From positions 1 to 5,833 of the forward strand of contig CAZGRL010000198.1 in the NCBI GenBank assembly GCA_964528155.1: a stretch of DNA of 5,833 bases, read 5' to 3'. Origin of the DNA: G001797105 sp964528155. GTDB taxonomy: Bacteria > Chloroflexota > Anaerolineae > Anaerolineales > E44-bin32. Both the position numbers and the translations under genes were made by a program. The notes beneath the pieces are model-generated. The model saw only the letters and a program-made list of their open reading frames with translations. It was not told where the DNA came from and ran no database searches. Below are positions 1 to 5,717 of this stretch, piece after piece. Every line of letters begins with the position of its first letter. Within the stretch, counting starts at the first letter, position 1.

Positions 1-148
1 GATGTCTTCCCTATCGATCGAGTGAAAACTGTCCCGCCCAATGGGTCCACCGCCCACAGCTCCCCCACCTCCCTTCTTCTATTCTATTTCTCCCCCTTCC
101 CCGATTTCGGGGGAGGGGGTAGGGGGTGGGGGCCAGGCGTGCGATCCG
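1..148. other. Intergenic region downstream of the liv operon
   Basis: No convincing gene starts or ends here. Open frames crossing the stretch on either strand run straight into antisense of livF, lack a Shine-Dalgarno site and translate to low-complexity Pro/Arg/Ser-rich sequence. The stretch is pyrimidine-rich on the + strand from about 58 to 102, then switches abruptly to purine (G-runs) at 109-132. The hairpin and G-run element it contains is listed separately. Confidence 0.7.
92..132 (+). repeat. C-run/G-run hairpin with G-quadruplex motif, left copy
   Basis: Positions 92-104 pair with 107-119 across a 2-base loop (13 bp, one mismatch at T98 that becomes a G:U wobble in + strand RNA). 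The right arm continues into further G-runs, giving G5-A-G5-TA-G5-T-G5 at 109-132, which fits the canonical four-run G-quadruplex pattern with very short loops. A near copy in the same orientation lies at 5776-5826, so this looks like a dispersed intergenic, REP-like element. No T-run follows on either strand, so it is not a standard terminator. REP-like identity is inference from copy number in this window and the intergenic positions. Confidence 0.7.
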
Positions 149-190
149 AAAAAACGGCCTCCCGGTGCATTGTCCGCGCCGGGAGGCCGT
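149..190 (-). terminator. Rho-independent terminator of the liv operon
   Basis: A perfect 12-bp GC-rich stem is formed by 154-165 and 179-190, with a 13-base loop. Read on the minus strand the stem runs directly into six T residues (complement of A149-A154, the first shared with the stem). It begins 19 bases after the livF stop codon. There is no T-run on the other side, so it acts only on minus-strand transcription. Position, stem and T-tract together make this a textbook intrinsic terminator. Confidence 0.93.
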
Positions 191-209
191 CCACTCTCCA
201 ATCTGAGGC

Positions 210-920
210 TCAAATCCCCAGATACGCCTTCTGCACCTCGGGGTTCTTGGCGATCTCCTCCGCCGGCCCGTGCATTGCGACTCGCCCTTCACTCAACACG
301 TACACATAGTCCGACACAGACAACGCCATGGCCACATTCTGCTCGACGAGGAACATCGTCAGCCCCTCGTCCTTCAATCGCATCATCGTCTCGAACAGAT
401 TCAGCACCAAAACTGGCGCCAACCCCAGCGACAACTCATCGATCATCAGGATCTTCGGCTCAGCCATCAGGCCACGGGCCACCGCCAGCATCTGCTGCTC
501 ACCCCCGCTCAGAGTTCCGGCGCTCTGCCCTCTTCGTTCTTTCAACCGCGGGAACAGTTCGAAAACCCGTTCAAGATTGCGCTCCAGCCTCGGCATGGCG
601 CGGCCGTTGGAAGCCCCCATTTCAAGGTTCTCACGCACCGTCATGTCGCTGAAGAGCTGCCGTCCCTCCGGCACGAGGACCAAACCCAACTCCGGCTTTC
701 GATGGGGCGCCATGTGCGTGATGTCCCGACCTTCATGCGTGATCTTCCCCTGCCATGGTCGCAGACTCCCCATGACCGTACGCATCAGGGTTGTCTTCCC
801 GACGCCGTTCCCACCGACCAGCGACGTCAGCTGCCCGGCCTCGAGTGACAGATCCACGTCCCAAAGAATCTGCACTTCTCCATAACCCGAGCGCAGCTGC
901 GTGATTTCAAGCATGGGCAT
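210..920 (-). CDS. livF: Branched-chain amino acid ABC transporter ATP-binding protein LivF
   Basis: This is one of the two cytoplasmic ATPases that drive amino acid import through LivH/LivM. The product is 236 aa, the usual LivF length. Visible motifs are Walker A GGNGVGKTT (36-44), the LivF hallmark VPEGRQLF (83-90) in the Q-loop area, signature LSGGEQQ (137-143), Walker B ILMIDELSLGL (157-167, with D161 and E162) and LVEQN (191-195), where Gln replaces the H-loop His as is normal in LivF. The ending EVQKAYLGI is the typical LivF C-terminus. It is the last gene of the operon, 23 bases after the livG stop and 19 bases before the terminator. The start is slightly uncertain: ATG at 918-920 lies only 3 bases from a weak GGTGG, whereas the ATG at 912-914 (234 aa, starting MLEI) has a better 9-base spacing. 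The family assignment is secure. Confidence 0.97.
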   Translation of the reverse strand: MPMLEITQLRSGYGEVQILWDVDLSLEAGQLTSLVGGNGVGKTTLMRTVMGSLRPWQGKITHEGRDITHMAPHRKPELGLVLVPEGRQLFSDMTVRENLEMGASNGRAMPRLERNLERVFELFPRLKERRGQSAGTLSGGEQQMLAVARGLMAEPKILMIDELSLGLAPVLVLNLFETMMRLKDEGLTMFLVEQNVAMALSVSDYVYVLSEGRVAMHGPAEEIAKNPEVQKAYLGI

Positions 921-943
921 CTTCCACCATCCCGTGGCTTGCG

Positions 944-1693
944 TTAGGCCGAACGCCGGGCCAGCTTGTCGGCCAGCTTCGGGTCGCCCAGATAGGCTTC
1001 AATCACTTTGGGATCCTTCGACACTTCGACCGGGCTGCCTTCGGCGATTTGCATGCCGTAATCCAGCACGATGATCCTCTCGGACACGTTCATCACGGCG
1101 TGCATCACGTGTTCGATCATGATGATCGTCACGCCTTGATCCCGGATCTGGCGCACGATCTGCACCATGGCTGCGATCTCGGACGGATTGAGACCCGCCA
1201 GGACCTCGTCGAGAAGAAGCAAATGAGGGCGGGAAGCGACCGCCCGGGCCAGCTCGAGCCGCTTCTTCTGAGCCACATTCAGACTTCCGGCGAGCTGGTC
1301 GCCGCGTCCGGTCAGGCCGACGAACCCGAGCACCTCGTCGGCGATTCGCGCCGCCTCGACCAGTCCGTGATCTTCACGTCCAAAGCACGCGCCGACCATC
1401 ACGTTCTCGCGCACGCTGAGCTCGTTGAGCGGCTGAACGATCTGGTGGGTGCGGGCCATCCCGGCTTTGGCCAGTCGCTGAGGCGGCCAGCCGCTGACCG
1501 ATTGACCGAGGAACGAGACCGAGCCCTCGTCGGCCGGGTAGATCCCATTGATCACGTTGAATAAAGTCGTCTTCCCGGCGCCATTGGGGCCGATCAGACC
1601 GAGGATCTGCCCCTCAGGCAAATCGATGGTAATGCGGCTGAGGGCCTGAAGGCCACCGAAGCGTTTGCTGACTCCTTGAACCTGCAGGATCAT
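944..1693 (-). CDS. livG: Branched-chain amino acid ABC transporter ATP-binding protein LivG
   Basis: This is the partner ATPase of LivF, forming the nucleotide-binding heterodimer on the cytoplasmic face of LivH/LivM. The product is 249 aa, normal for LivG. It shows Walker A GPNGAGKTT (35-43), ARTHQ in the Q-loop (80-84), Walker B LLLLDEVLAGLNP (158-170), H-loop His195 in MIEHVM and the C-terminal IEAYLGD (231-237) typical of LivG. The signature motif is divergent: LNVAQKK (138-144) stands where LSGGQ is expected, so the Ser and first Gly are Asn and Val and the second Gly is Ala. The start ATG at 1691-1693 is chosen because it overlaps the livM stop as ATGA and has GGAGGG 7 bases upstream. 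The frame stays open to about 2029, but that part is an out-of-frame reading of livM. The overlap suggests translational coupling to livM. Confidence 0.97.
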   Translation of the reverse strand: MILQVQGVSKRFGGLQALSRITIDLPEGQILGLIGPNGAGKTTLFNVINGIYPADEGSVSFLGQSVSGWPPQRLAKAGMARTHQIVQPLNELSVRENVMVGACFGREDHGLVEAARIADEVLGFVGLTGRGDQLAGSLNVAQKKRLELARAVASRPHLLLLDEVLAGLNPSEIAAMVQIVRQIRDQGVTIIMIEHVMHAVMNVSERIIVLDYGMQIAEGSPVEVSKDPKVIEAYLGDPKLADKLARRSA

Positions 1694-2658
1694 TCGAGCA
1701 CCCTCCGCAGCACCGGGAAGCGGCCACGCAGCCATCCCACGACGCCCGCCGGGACGAACAGGATGATCACCAACAGCAACACTCCGGCAACAGTCAACTG
1801 GATATCCTTGAAGATCGGTGTCACCAATAGCGTGCCGCGGAGCCGTTGGTATCCGGCTCCTCCCAGGACCGGGCCAAGCACGGTGCCCTGACCGCCGAGC
1901 ATGACCATGACAATCATCTCGATCGAGAGATGCAACCGGAAGGCATCCGTCGGCTCGATGTTGCCGTTCTTGAAGAAGAACAGCACCCCGATAATCCCCG
2001 GGAAGATCGCCGAGATCACATAGGCCCACGTCTTGGCGTTCGGCGCGAAGACGCCCATGACCTGCGCTGCGTCTTCATTCTCGCGGATCGCCAGCAGGCT
2101 CAATCCGAACTTGGAGGATTTCACCAGATAACTCACCGCCAGCACGATCAGCGTGAGCAGGACGAGGGCGATAAAGGTGGTCCACAAGGCATTGGCCGCG
2201 CCGCCGTAGGAGTCATAGAAGCGGAAGTTCAGTCGCATCCCGATCGGTCCGCCAAACGGATCGAAGTTGTTGACGAAAGCACGGGCCGCTTCATTTACGC
2301 CGATCGTGGCCAGCGCGAAGTAGGCGCCTCGTAATCGAAGGATGGCTTTCCCGAGCAGGAATGCCAGCAATCCCGAGCTCAAGCCGCCGCCAAGCGCGGC
2401 CACATAGAGGGGAAGTCCGAGGGCGCTCATCATGTAGAAACCGACGTAGGCCCCCAGGCCGAAGAAGACGATGTGACCGAAGCTGACGTACCCGGTGTAG
2501 CCGAGCAGGATGTTCAGGCTCGAGGCGAGCGCCACCGACATGAGTGCGGTGAAGATCACCTCGCGCGTGGATTCCTTTCCGGTGATGAGCGGCCAAGCGC
2601 CCGCGGCCAACACGAGCACAATGGGGAGCCAGAAGCCCGGCTTTTTCCAGGCGTTCAT
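1690..2658 (-). CDS. livM: Branched-chain amino acid ABC transporter permease LivM
   Basis: This is an inner-membrane permease that pairs with LivH to form the translocation pathway. The product is 322 aa, typical of LivM, with about eight or nine hydrophobic segments (roughly 10-24, 34-54, 57-77, 84-104, 112-130, 158-178, 211-230, 245-265, 287-306). Family motifs are NILLGYTGYVSFGH (49-62), LRLRGAYFALATIG (107-120), the cytoplasmic coupling loop GLSLLAIRENEDAAQVMG (185-202) that contacts the ATPases, and MLGGQGTVLGPVLGG (253-267). The start ATG at 2656-2658 forms an ATGA overlap with the livH stop and has GGGGAGG 5 bases upstream (2664-2670). The stop overlaps the livG start. The charged C-terminal tail (RGRFPVLRRVLE) should be cytoplasmic. 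Confidence 0.97.
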   Translation of the reverse strand: MNAWKKPGFWLPIVLVLAAGAWPLITGKESTREVIFTALMSVALASSLNILLGYTGYVSFGHIVFFGLGAYVGFYMMSALGLPLYVAALGGGLSSGLLAFLLGKAILRLRGAYFALATIGVNEAARAFVNNFDPFGGPIGMRLNFRFYDSYGGAANALWTTFIALVLLTLIVLAVSYLVKSSKFGLSLLAIRENEDAAQVMGVFAPNAKTWAYVISAIFPGIIGVLFFFKNGNIEPTDAFRLHLSIEMIVMVMLGGQGTVLGPVLGGAGYQRLRGTLLVTPIFKDIQLTVAGVLLLVIILFVPAGVVGWLRGRFPVLRRVLE

Positions 2659-3515
2659 GTGCGCCTCCCCAGCAGACCGCTCGGGCGCACAAGCAGGATG
2701 AGGACGAACAAGACGAATTCGAAGACGGGCACCCAGGTCGTCACGGTGAATACCGGGATCACGCCCTCGAGCGTGCCCAGGATGAGTCCGCCGATCAGCG
2801 CGCCCAACGGGTTGCCCAGGCCACCCAGCACAACGATCACGAAACTCCGCAGTTCGTACCCCCCGCCAGAGAGGATCGTGATCGGGAAAAACGTGGCGAT
2901 CAAACCCCCGGCGATCGCCGCCAACATGGTCCCCAGCCCGAAGCTCAACGCCAGGACCCGCGCCGAGGGGATCCCCATCAGCTCGGCCGCGGCCCGGTTA
3001 TTCGCCACAGCCCGGATGTACTTCCCGGGTCTCGACCGGTAGAGGAACAAATAGAGCAGCCCCGTCACAATGATGGCTGCCGCCGCGGCAGCCAGCCTGC
3101 TCACCTGGATCCGGATCGGGCCCATGGTAACGCTTCCCAGGGTGAAATCGACGTTGTACGGGCTCGTGCTGAAAGCCGCCGTCCCCAGCCCGATGATGAT
3201 CATGTTCACCGCGAATGTCGCCAGGAGAGTCGAAAGGTGGGGCGCATTGATCACCCGGTGGACGGCCACGGCATAAATCACCACGCCCGCCAGCAGACCG
3301 CCGACGGCGACAAGGACCAACGCCAGATAAGGGTTCAATCCGAGATGGGTGAAACTCAGGTACACTCCGAACATCCCCAGGGCGATGATCGGGCCGTGTG
3401 CCAGGTTGATAACGTTCATCACCCCCCAGATCAGTGACAGGCCCATTGCCGCGATCCCGTAAACGAATCCCAGGAGCAACCCGTCGACCAGGGAGGGGAG
3501 GAGAACTTCAGCCAT
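2655..3515 (-). CDS. livH: Branched-chain amino acid ABC transporter permease LivH
   Basis: This is the second membrane permease of the importer. At 286 aa it is slightly shorter than E. coli LivH (about 308) and within the family range. Motifs are GLSLIWGVMNVINLAHG (25-41), the ATPase-coupling loop GKYIRAVANNRAAAELMGI (164-182), GGLGNPLGALIGG (231-243) and the C-terminal RPSGLLGRR (277-285). Around eight hydrophobic helices are visible. Start choice: the frame is open to an ATG at 3576-3578, but the ATG at 3513-3515 gives the usual LivH N-terminus and has GAGGAG 6 bases upstream. The longer form would add 21 charged or polar residues encoded by the intergenic hairpin. The gene ends in an ATGA overlap with livM, so the two permeases are probably made in balanced amounts by translational coupling. 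Confidence 0.97.
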   Translation of the reverse strand: MAEVLLPSLVDGLLLGFVYGIAAMGLSLIWGVMNVINLAHGPIIALGMFGVYLSFTHLGLNPYLALVLVAVGGLLAGVVIYAVAVHRVINAPHLSTLLATFAVNMIIIGLGTAAFSTSPYNVDFTLGSVTMGPIRIQVSRLAAAAAAIIVTGLLYLFLYRSRPGKYIRAVANNRAAAELMGIPSARVLALSFGLGTMLAAIAGGLIATFFPITILSGGGYELRSFVIVVLGGLGNPLGALIGGLILGTLEGVIPVFTVTTWVPVFEFVLFVLILLVRPSGLLGRRT

Positions 3516-3521
3516 GTGCAA

Positions 3522-3527
3522 CTCCTC
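3522..3527 (-). promoter_or_regulatory. livH ribosome binding site
   Basis: GAGGAG on the minus strand lies 6 bases before the ATG at 3513-3515. It decides the livH start in favour of the 286-aa product over the longer in-frame ATG at 3578, which sits just past the intercistronic hairpin and has no comparable site. Confidence 0.8.
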
Positions 3528-3542
3528 GAGGGATTGGGTCTG

Positions 3543-3571
3543 TCCCCGCAGGCGCATCGCGCCTGCGGGGA
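3543..3571 (-). promoter_or_regulatory. Intercistronic hairpin between livK and livH
   Basis: Positions 3543-3555 and 3559-3571 form a perfect 13-bp stem of mostly G:C pairs with a 3-base loop, inside the 79-base spacer between the binding-protein stop and livH. Neither strand has a T-run after it, so full termination is unlikely. Hairpins at this place are known in other importer operons (malE-malF, for instance) to protect the upstream mRNA and keep the binding protein in excess over the permeases. That role is inferred here from position and structure. Confidence 0.75.
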
Positions 3572-3594
3572 ACCTCACGCGCTTGCCGAGATTG

Positions 3595-4944
3595 TCAGCG
3601 GATTGGGTAGAGCGTCTCGGCAGTCTTGCCCTCAGGCGGCCAGACGACCTGCTTGGCTAGGTTGCCTGAGGCGTCCTTTTGCCACTGGATGTAGACCATG
3701 CTGTGACCGATCTGGAGGCCGTGAGCCTCAGCCGATGTGTCGAACTTGATTCGGCCGTAGAAGGTCAGGATGTCCATGGCGTCCAGTGCGGCCTTCACCG
3801 CCTCGGGATCCGTGGATCCGGCATCCATCATCGCCTTCTCCAGAATCATGCCGGCCGCGTAACCACCGGCAGAGTGGTACGAAGGCTCTTCATTGTAGGC
3901 TGCTTCGTAGGCGTCGACGAACTCTTGCCCGGTCGGTCCGAACCACTCCAGGCCCGCTGCGTCAGCCGCTTCCTTCGTGTACTCGGCCAACGGCTCCCAC
4001 TGGCTCGGCCCGACGATGCCCAGGGCGGCATCGCCAAGCTCGGCGAAGTCCGGCTCGGGGGGCGCCACCAAGAGCGAGATGTACTTCAGGCTAACGCCCT
4101 TTTCATAGAGCTGGCGGGCGAACGTGCTGCCGTCCTGGAAGTGACCGCCGCCCATCAGCGCGCCCGGTGCGGCGGCAACGATCTTGTTGATGAACGGTCC
4201 GAAATCTGTGGTGCCGGTGTCATAGCCCTCGAACAGCACGACATTCAGCCCCTTGGACTCGGCATAGTCCTTGGCCGCGGTCACGACGTCCGTCGAGAAC
4301 TTGTCGTTCTCATGCACGAACGCGACATCCGTCAAGCTCGGGTCCAGGGAGATGAGTTGATCGACGGACCCGACCAGGTAGCGGCTGGCTGGCGTGTAGG
4401 TCTGGTAAACGCCCGTGTATCCCAGCTTGTACGTCGAGTCGGAGGCGGCGCCGGTCGTGACCATGACCTTGCCGTACTGCTCGGCGATCACAGCCGCCGC
4501 GTCGGCCAAGCCGGAGGAATACGGGCTGATGAGGAAATCGGCGTTGTCTTCTGTCGCCAGCCGCGTATACAGCTCCTGCACACGGTCCTTGTTGCTCTCG
4601 TCGTCATAAGTCACCGAATCGAAGCTGACCATGGTCGAATCACCGACCTGGAAGCCTCCCATGCCATTGACCTCGTTCATGAACAGTTCGAGGCCGTGGT
4701 TCTGGCGGGTCGACGAGAGATTCTGTGAACCGGTGAGCGACGAGGTGAAGCCCAGGGTCAAGGTGACGGGCTCCATCATGACTTCCGTCGGGGCCTCCGT
4801 GGCTATCGGTTCTTCCGAGGTGGCTTGCGGCGGCGGCGCGGGCGGCTGCGTCGGCGCCGGTGCGGGCGTCGGAGCGGCGCAGGCCGTTGCCATGAGCGCA
4901 ATGACCACCAGGGCCATCAATGACTTCCATCGTAGGTCTTTCAT
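3595..4944 (-). CDS. livK: Branched-chain/hydrophobic amino acid ABC transporter substrate-binding lipoprotein (LivK-like)
   Basis: This is the extracytoplasmic receptor that captures the amino acid and delivers it to LivH/LivM. The product is 449 aa. Residues 1-21 are a signal peptide (KDLRWK, then a hydrophobic stretch 9-19) ending in ATAC, with Cys22 the likely lipidation site, though -3 is Ala and not the commoner Leu. Residues 23-57 are a Pro/Ala/Thr/Gln/Glu-rich tether. From about 58 to 425 it is a type I periplasmic-binding fold (Peripla_BP_6 type): VTLTLGFTSSLTG at 60-72, YDDESNKDRVQELYTRL at 113-129, the ligand-pocket segments YSSG (142-145) and TTGAAS (163-168), and TDFGPFINKI (246-255). 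The 100 or so extra residues over E. coli LivK come largely from the tether and C-terminal additions. The start ATG at 4942-4944 has GGAGGA 6 bases upstream. The symbol reflects family and operon position; the exact substrate (Leu/Ile/Val, another amino acid, amide or urea) cannot be read from the sequence. Confidence 0.93.
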   Translation of the reverse strand: MKDLRWKSLMALVVIALMATACAAPTPAPAPTQPPAPPPQATSEEPIATEAPTEVMMEPVTLTLGFTSSLTGSQNLSSTRQNHGLELFMNEVNGMGGFQVGDSTMVSFDSVTYDDESNKDRVQELYTRLATEDNADFLISPYSSGLADAAAVIAEQYGKVMVTTGAASDSTYKLGYTGVYQTYTPASRYLVGSVDQLISLDPSLTDVAFVHENDKFSTDVVTAAKDYAESKGLNVVLFEGYDTGTTDFGPFINKIVAAAPGALMGGGHFQDGSTFARQLYEKGVSLKYISLLVAPPEPDFAELGDAALGIVGPSQWEPLAEYTKEAADAAGLEWFGPTGQEFVDAYEAAYNEEPSYHSAGGYAAGMILEKAMMDAGSTDPEAVKAALDAMDILTFYGRIKFDTSAEAHGLQIGHSMVYIQWQKDASGNLAKQVVWPPEGKTAETLYPIR

Positions 4945-4950
4945 TCTTGC

Positions 4951-4956
4951 TCCTCC
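4951..4956 (-). promoter_or_regulatory. livK ribosome binding site
   Basis: GGAGGA on the minus strand lies 6 bases before the ATG at 4942-4944. It fixes the start directly before the signal peptide. The same frame is open upstream to an ATG at 5130, but that start has no Shine-Dalgarno site and would bury the signal peptide behind 62 residues. Confidence 0.85.
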
Positions 4957-5042
4957 ATGGATTGAATGGGACCTCACGCAAACGGCGTAATACAGGTTCG
5001 GTGTTCTCGGGGAGAGGGCCTCCTTTCCGCGCGGCGCATTTC

Positions 5043-5057
5043 GCGCGCAAAGCGCGC
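5043..5057. other. Short GC hairpin in the livK leader
   Basis: GCGCGC, AAA, GCGCGC: two self-complementary hexamers able to form a 6-bp stem with a 3-base loop, about 100 bases upstream of the livK start. There is no T-run, so an attenuator is not supported. It could be a leader RNA structure or chance in GC-rich DNA. Confidence 0.35.
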
Positions 5058-5078
5058 CTGCGAATCGGGCGTCGTAAT

Positions 5079-5106
5079 CCAATTCTCGGATGAGTTCATG
5101 AATTGG
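5079..5106. promoter_or_regulatory. Dyad symmetry upstream of livK, candidate operator
   Basis: CCAATTC (5079-5085) and GAATTGG (5100-5106) are perfect inverted repeats 14 bases apart. Nested inside, ATGA (5090-5093) and TCAT (5096-5099) are also inverted, so the right arm is a continuous 11-mer matched on the left with a 4-base interruption. It lies 135-162 bases before the livK start in the A+T-richer patch. The size suits a dimeric regulator site or a bulged RNA hairpin. I do not recognise the site of a named regulator. Confidence 0.4.
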
Positions 5107-5160
5107 GCCTAAAAGGGCGGGGAGGTTCATAAATAGAACGTAAACGGGCTAGGGCCGGGA

Positions 5161-5184
5161 GGGTCAACCCCCACCCCCTGCCCC
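5161..5184 (-). repeat. G-run half-element bordering the repeat block (reverse orientation)
   Basis: On the minus strand this reads GGGGCA, GGGGGTGGGGG, TTGACCC. It matches the tail of the right-hand G-run element (GGGGGTGGGGG then CAAACCC at 5816-5833) at 15 of 18 positions in opposite orientation. The hairpin part of the element is absent here. It marks the livK-side edge of the structured block. Confidence 0.5.
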
Positions 5185-5186
5185 TT

Positions 5187-5611
5187 GCTCTGGCCCTCCT
5201 TCGAAAGGGGCCGGACATTCCTGCCGCCGCCCTGGCATTGCCCCCCGTAGGGGAGCCGGCCTTCCCCGCCGCCGCTCTGGCTTGCCCTGGAAAGGCAGCC
5301 GGTCATCCCCGCCGGCCGCTCTAGCGTTGCCCCGAAAGGGAGCTGGTCATCCCCGCCGCCGCTCTGGCTTGCTCTGGATAGGGAGCCGCTCATCCCCGCT
5401 GGCTGCTCAGGCTCTCCCTCGAAAGCGAGCCGGCCTTCCCCGCCGGCCGCTCTGGCCTGCCCTGGAAAGGGAGCCGGTCATCCCCGCCGGCCGCTCTAGC
5501 GTTGCCCCGAAAGGGAGCCGGGCATTCCCGCCGCCGTTCTGGCTTGTCCTGGAAAGGGAACCGGGCCTTCCCCGCCGGCCGCTCTAGCGTCGCCCCGAAT
5601 GGGAGCCGGTC
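5187..5611. repeat. Tandem array of about 9.7 imperfect 42-45 bp units
   Basis: Units begin with GCTCTGG or GCTCTAG (or close variants) at 5187, 5229, 5274, 5318, 5361, 5405, 5449, 5493, 5536 and 5581, with lengths 42, 45, 44, 43, 44, 44, 44, 43 and 45, then a partial unit to about 5611. The core reads roughly GAAAGGGAGCCGG, then TCATCCCCGCCG or CCTTCCCCGCCG. There is a higher-order dimer: units with CTAGCG followed by TTGCCCCGAA (5318, 5493 and, with changes, 5581) follow units of the CTGG type. Units 3-4 (5274-5360) and 7-8 (5449-5535) differ at only about 5 of 87 positions. Several CTGG units hold GCCGG-N9-CCGGC, a potential 5-bp hairpin (for example 5473-5491). The long open frames across it on both strands reflect a lack of stops in GC-rich repeats and carry no coding signal. 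Confidence 0.88.
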
Positions 5612-5717
5612 GGCCTGGCGGGATTCTTGCGCATATCCCCGGGAGGGAGGTGGGCGCTGCCGCCGAATTTTCCCCGGATGTCTCAGCCAATGAAAGCCCG
5701 TCCGCAGTCGATGCTCC
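5612..5717. other. Unassigned spacer between repeat array and hairpin
   Basis: No gene, clear repeat or strong dyad was found here. The sequence is less repetitive than its neighbours and contains a CCCCGGG stretch near 5637-5643 and a purine-rich tract that follows it. The long minus-strand frame that crosses it starts within the C-run hairpin and continues into the array, so it is not taken as a gene. Confidence 0.5.

Larger units (their letters stand above)
4957..5160 (-). promoter_or_regulatory. Probable promoter and 5' leader of the liv operon
   Basis: This is the only place an operon promoter could sit inside the window. It contains an A+T-richer patch at about 5076-5145 within otherwise GC-rich DNA, as expected of a promoter. 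On the minus strand, hexamers such as TTTACG (5142-5147), TATTTA near 5130-5135 and TATTAC near 4987-4992 are weak partial matches to -35 or -10 boxes, and none forms a well-spaced pair. The exact promoter is therefore not called. A dyad (5079-5106), a short GC hairpin (5043-5057) and a stray AAAGGAGG (5019-5026) lie in it. Confidence 0.4.

Noticed and set aside
11..652. Open frames across the livF end and downstream intergenic region on both strands
   Set aside because: They cross the terminator and the G-run hairpin, are antisense to or out of frame with livF, and show only low-complexity composition.
1694..2029. Possible N-terminal extension of LivG
   Set aside because: The in-frame extension is livM read out of frame. 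The ATGA overlap, GGAGGG spacing and normal LivG N-terminus (MILQVQGVSKRFGG) support the start at 1693.
3679..4728. Long open frame on the + strand (about 349 codons) antisense to the binding-protein gene
   Set aside because: It is the mirror of a strong GC-rich gene, has no Shine-Dalgarno site, and its translation shows no recognisable domain. The minus-strand reading is a clear LivK-like protein.
4945..5130. 62-residue N-terminal extension, or a Leu/Ile-rich leader peptide, before livK
   Set aside because: The first residues (MNLPALLGPIHELIREL) are rich in Leu and Ile, recalling attenuation leaders. But the frame has no stop before livK, no Shine-Dalgarno site, and would hide the signal peptide. 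No terminator/antiterminator pair with a T-run is seen.
5125..5139. GTTC-N7-GAAC inverted repeat as a LexA/SOS box
   Set aside because: The orientation and spacing do not match GAAC-N4-GTTC or the direct GTTC-N7-GTTC form, and an amino acid importer gives no reason to expect SOS control. It is probably a chance dyad in A+T-rich promoter DNA.
5187..5611. CRISPR array
   Set aside because: Units are head-to-tail and diverge along their whole length. There are no identical repeats alternating with unique spacers, and no cas genes are in the window.
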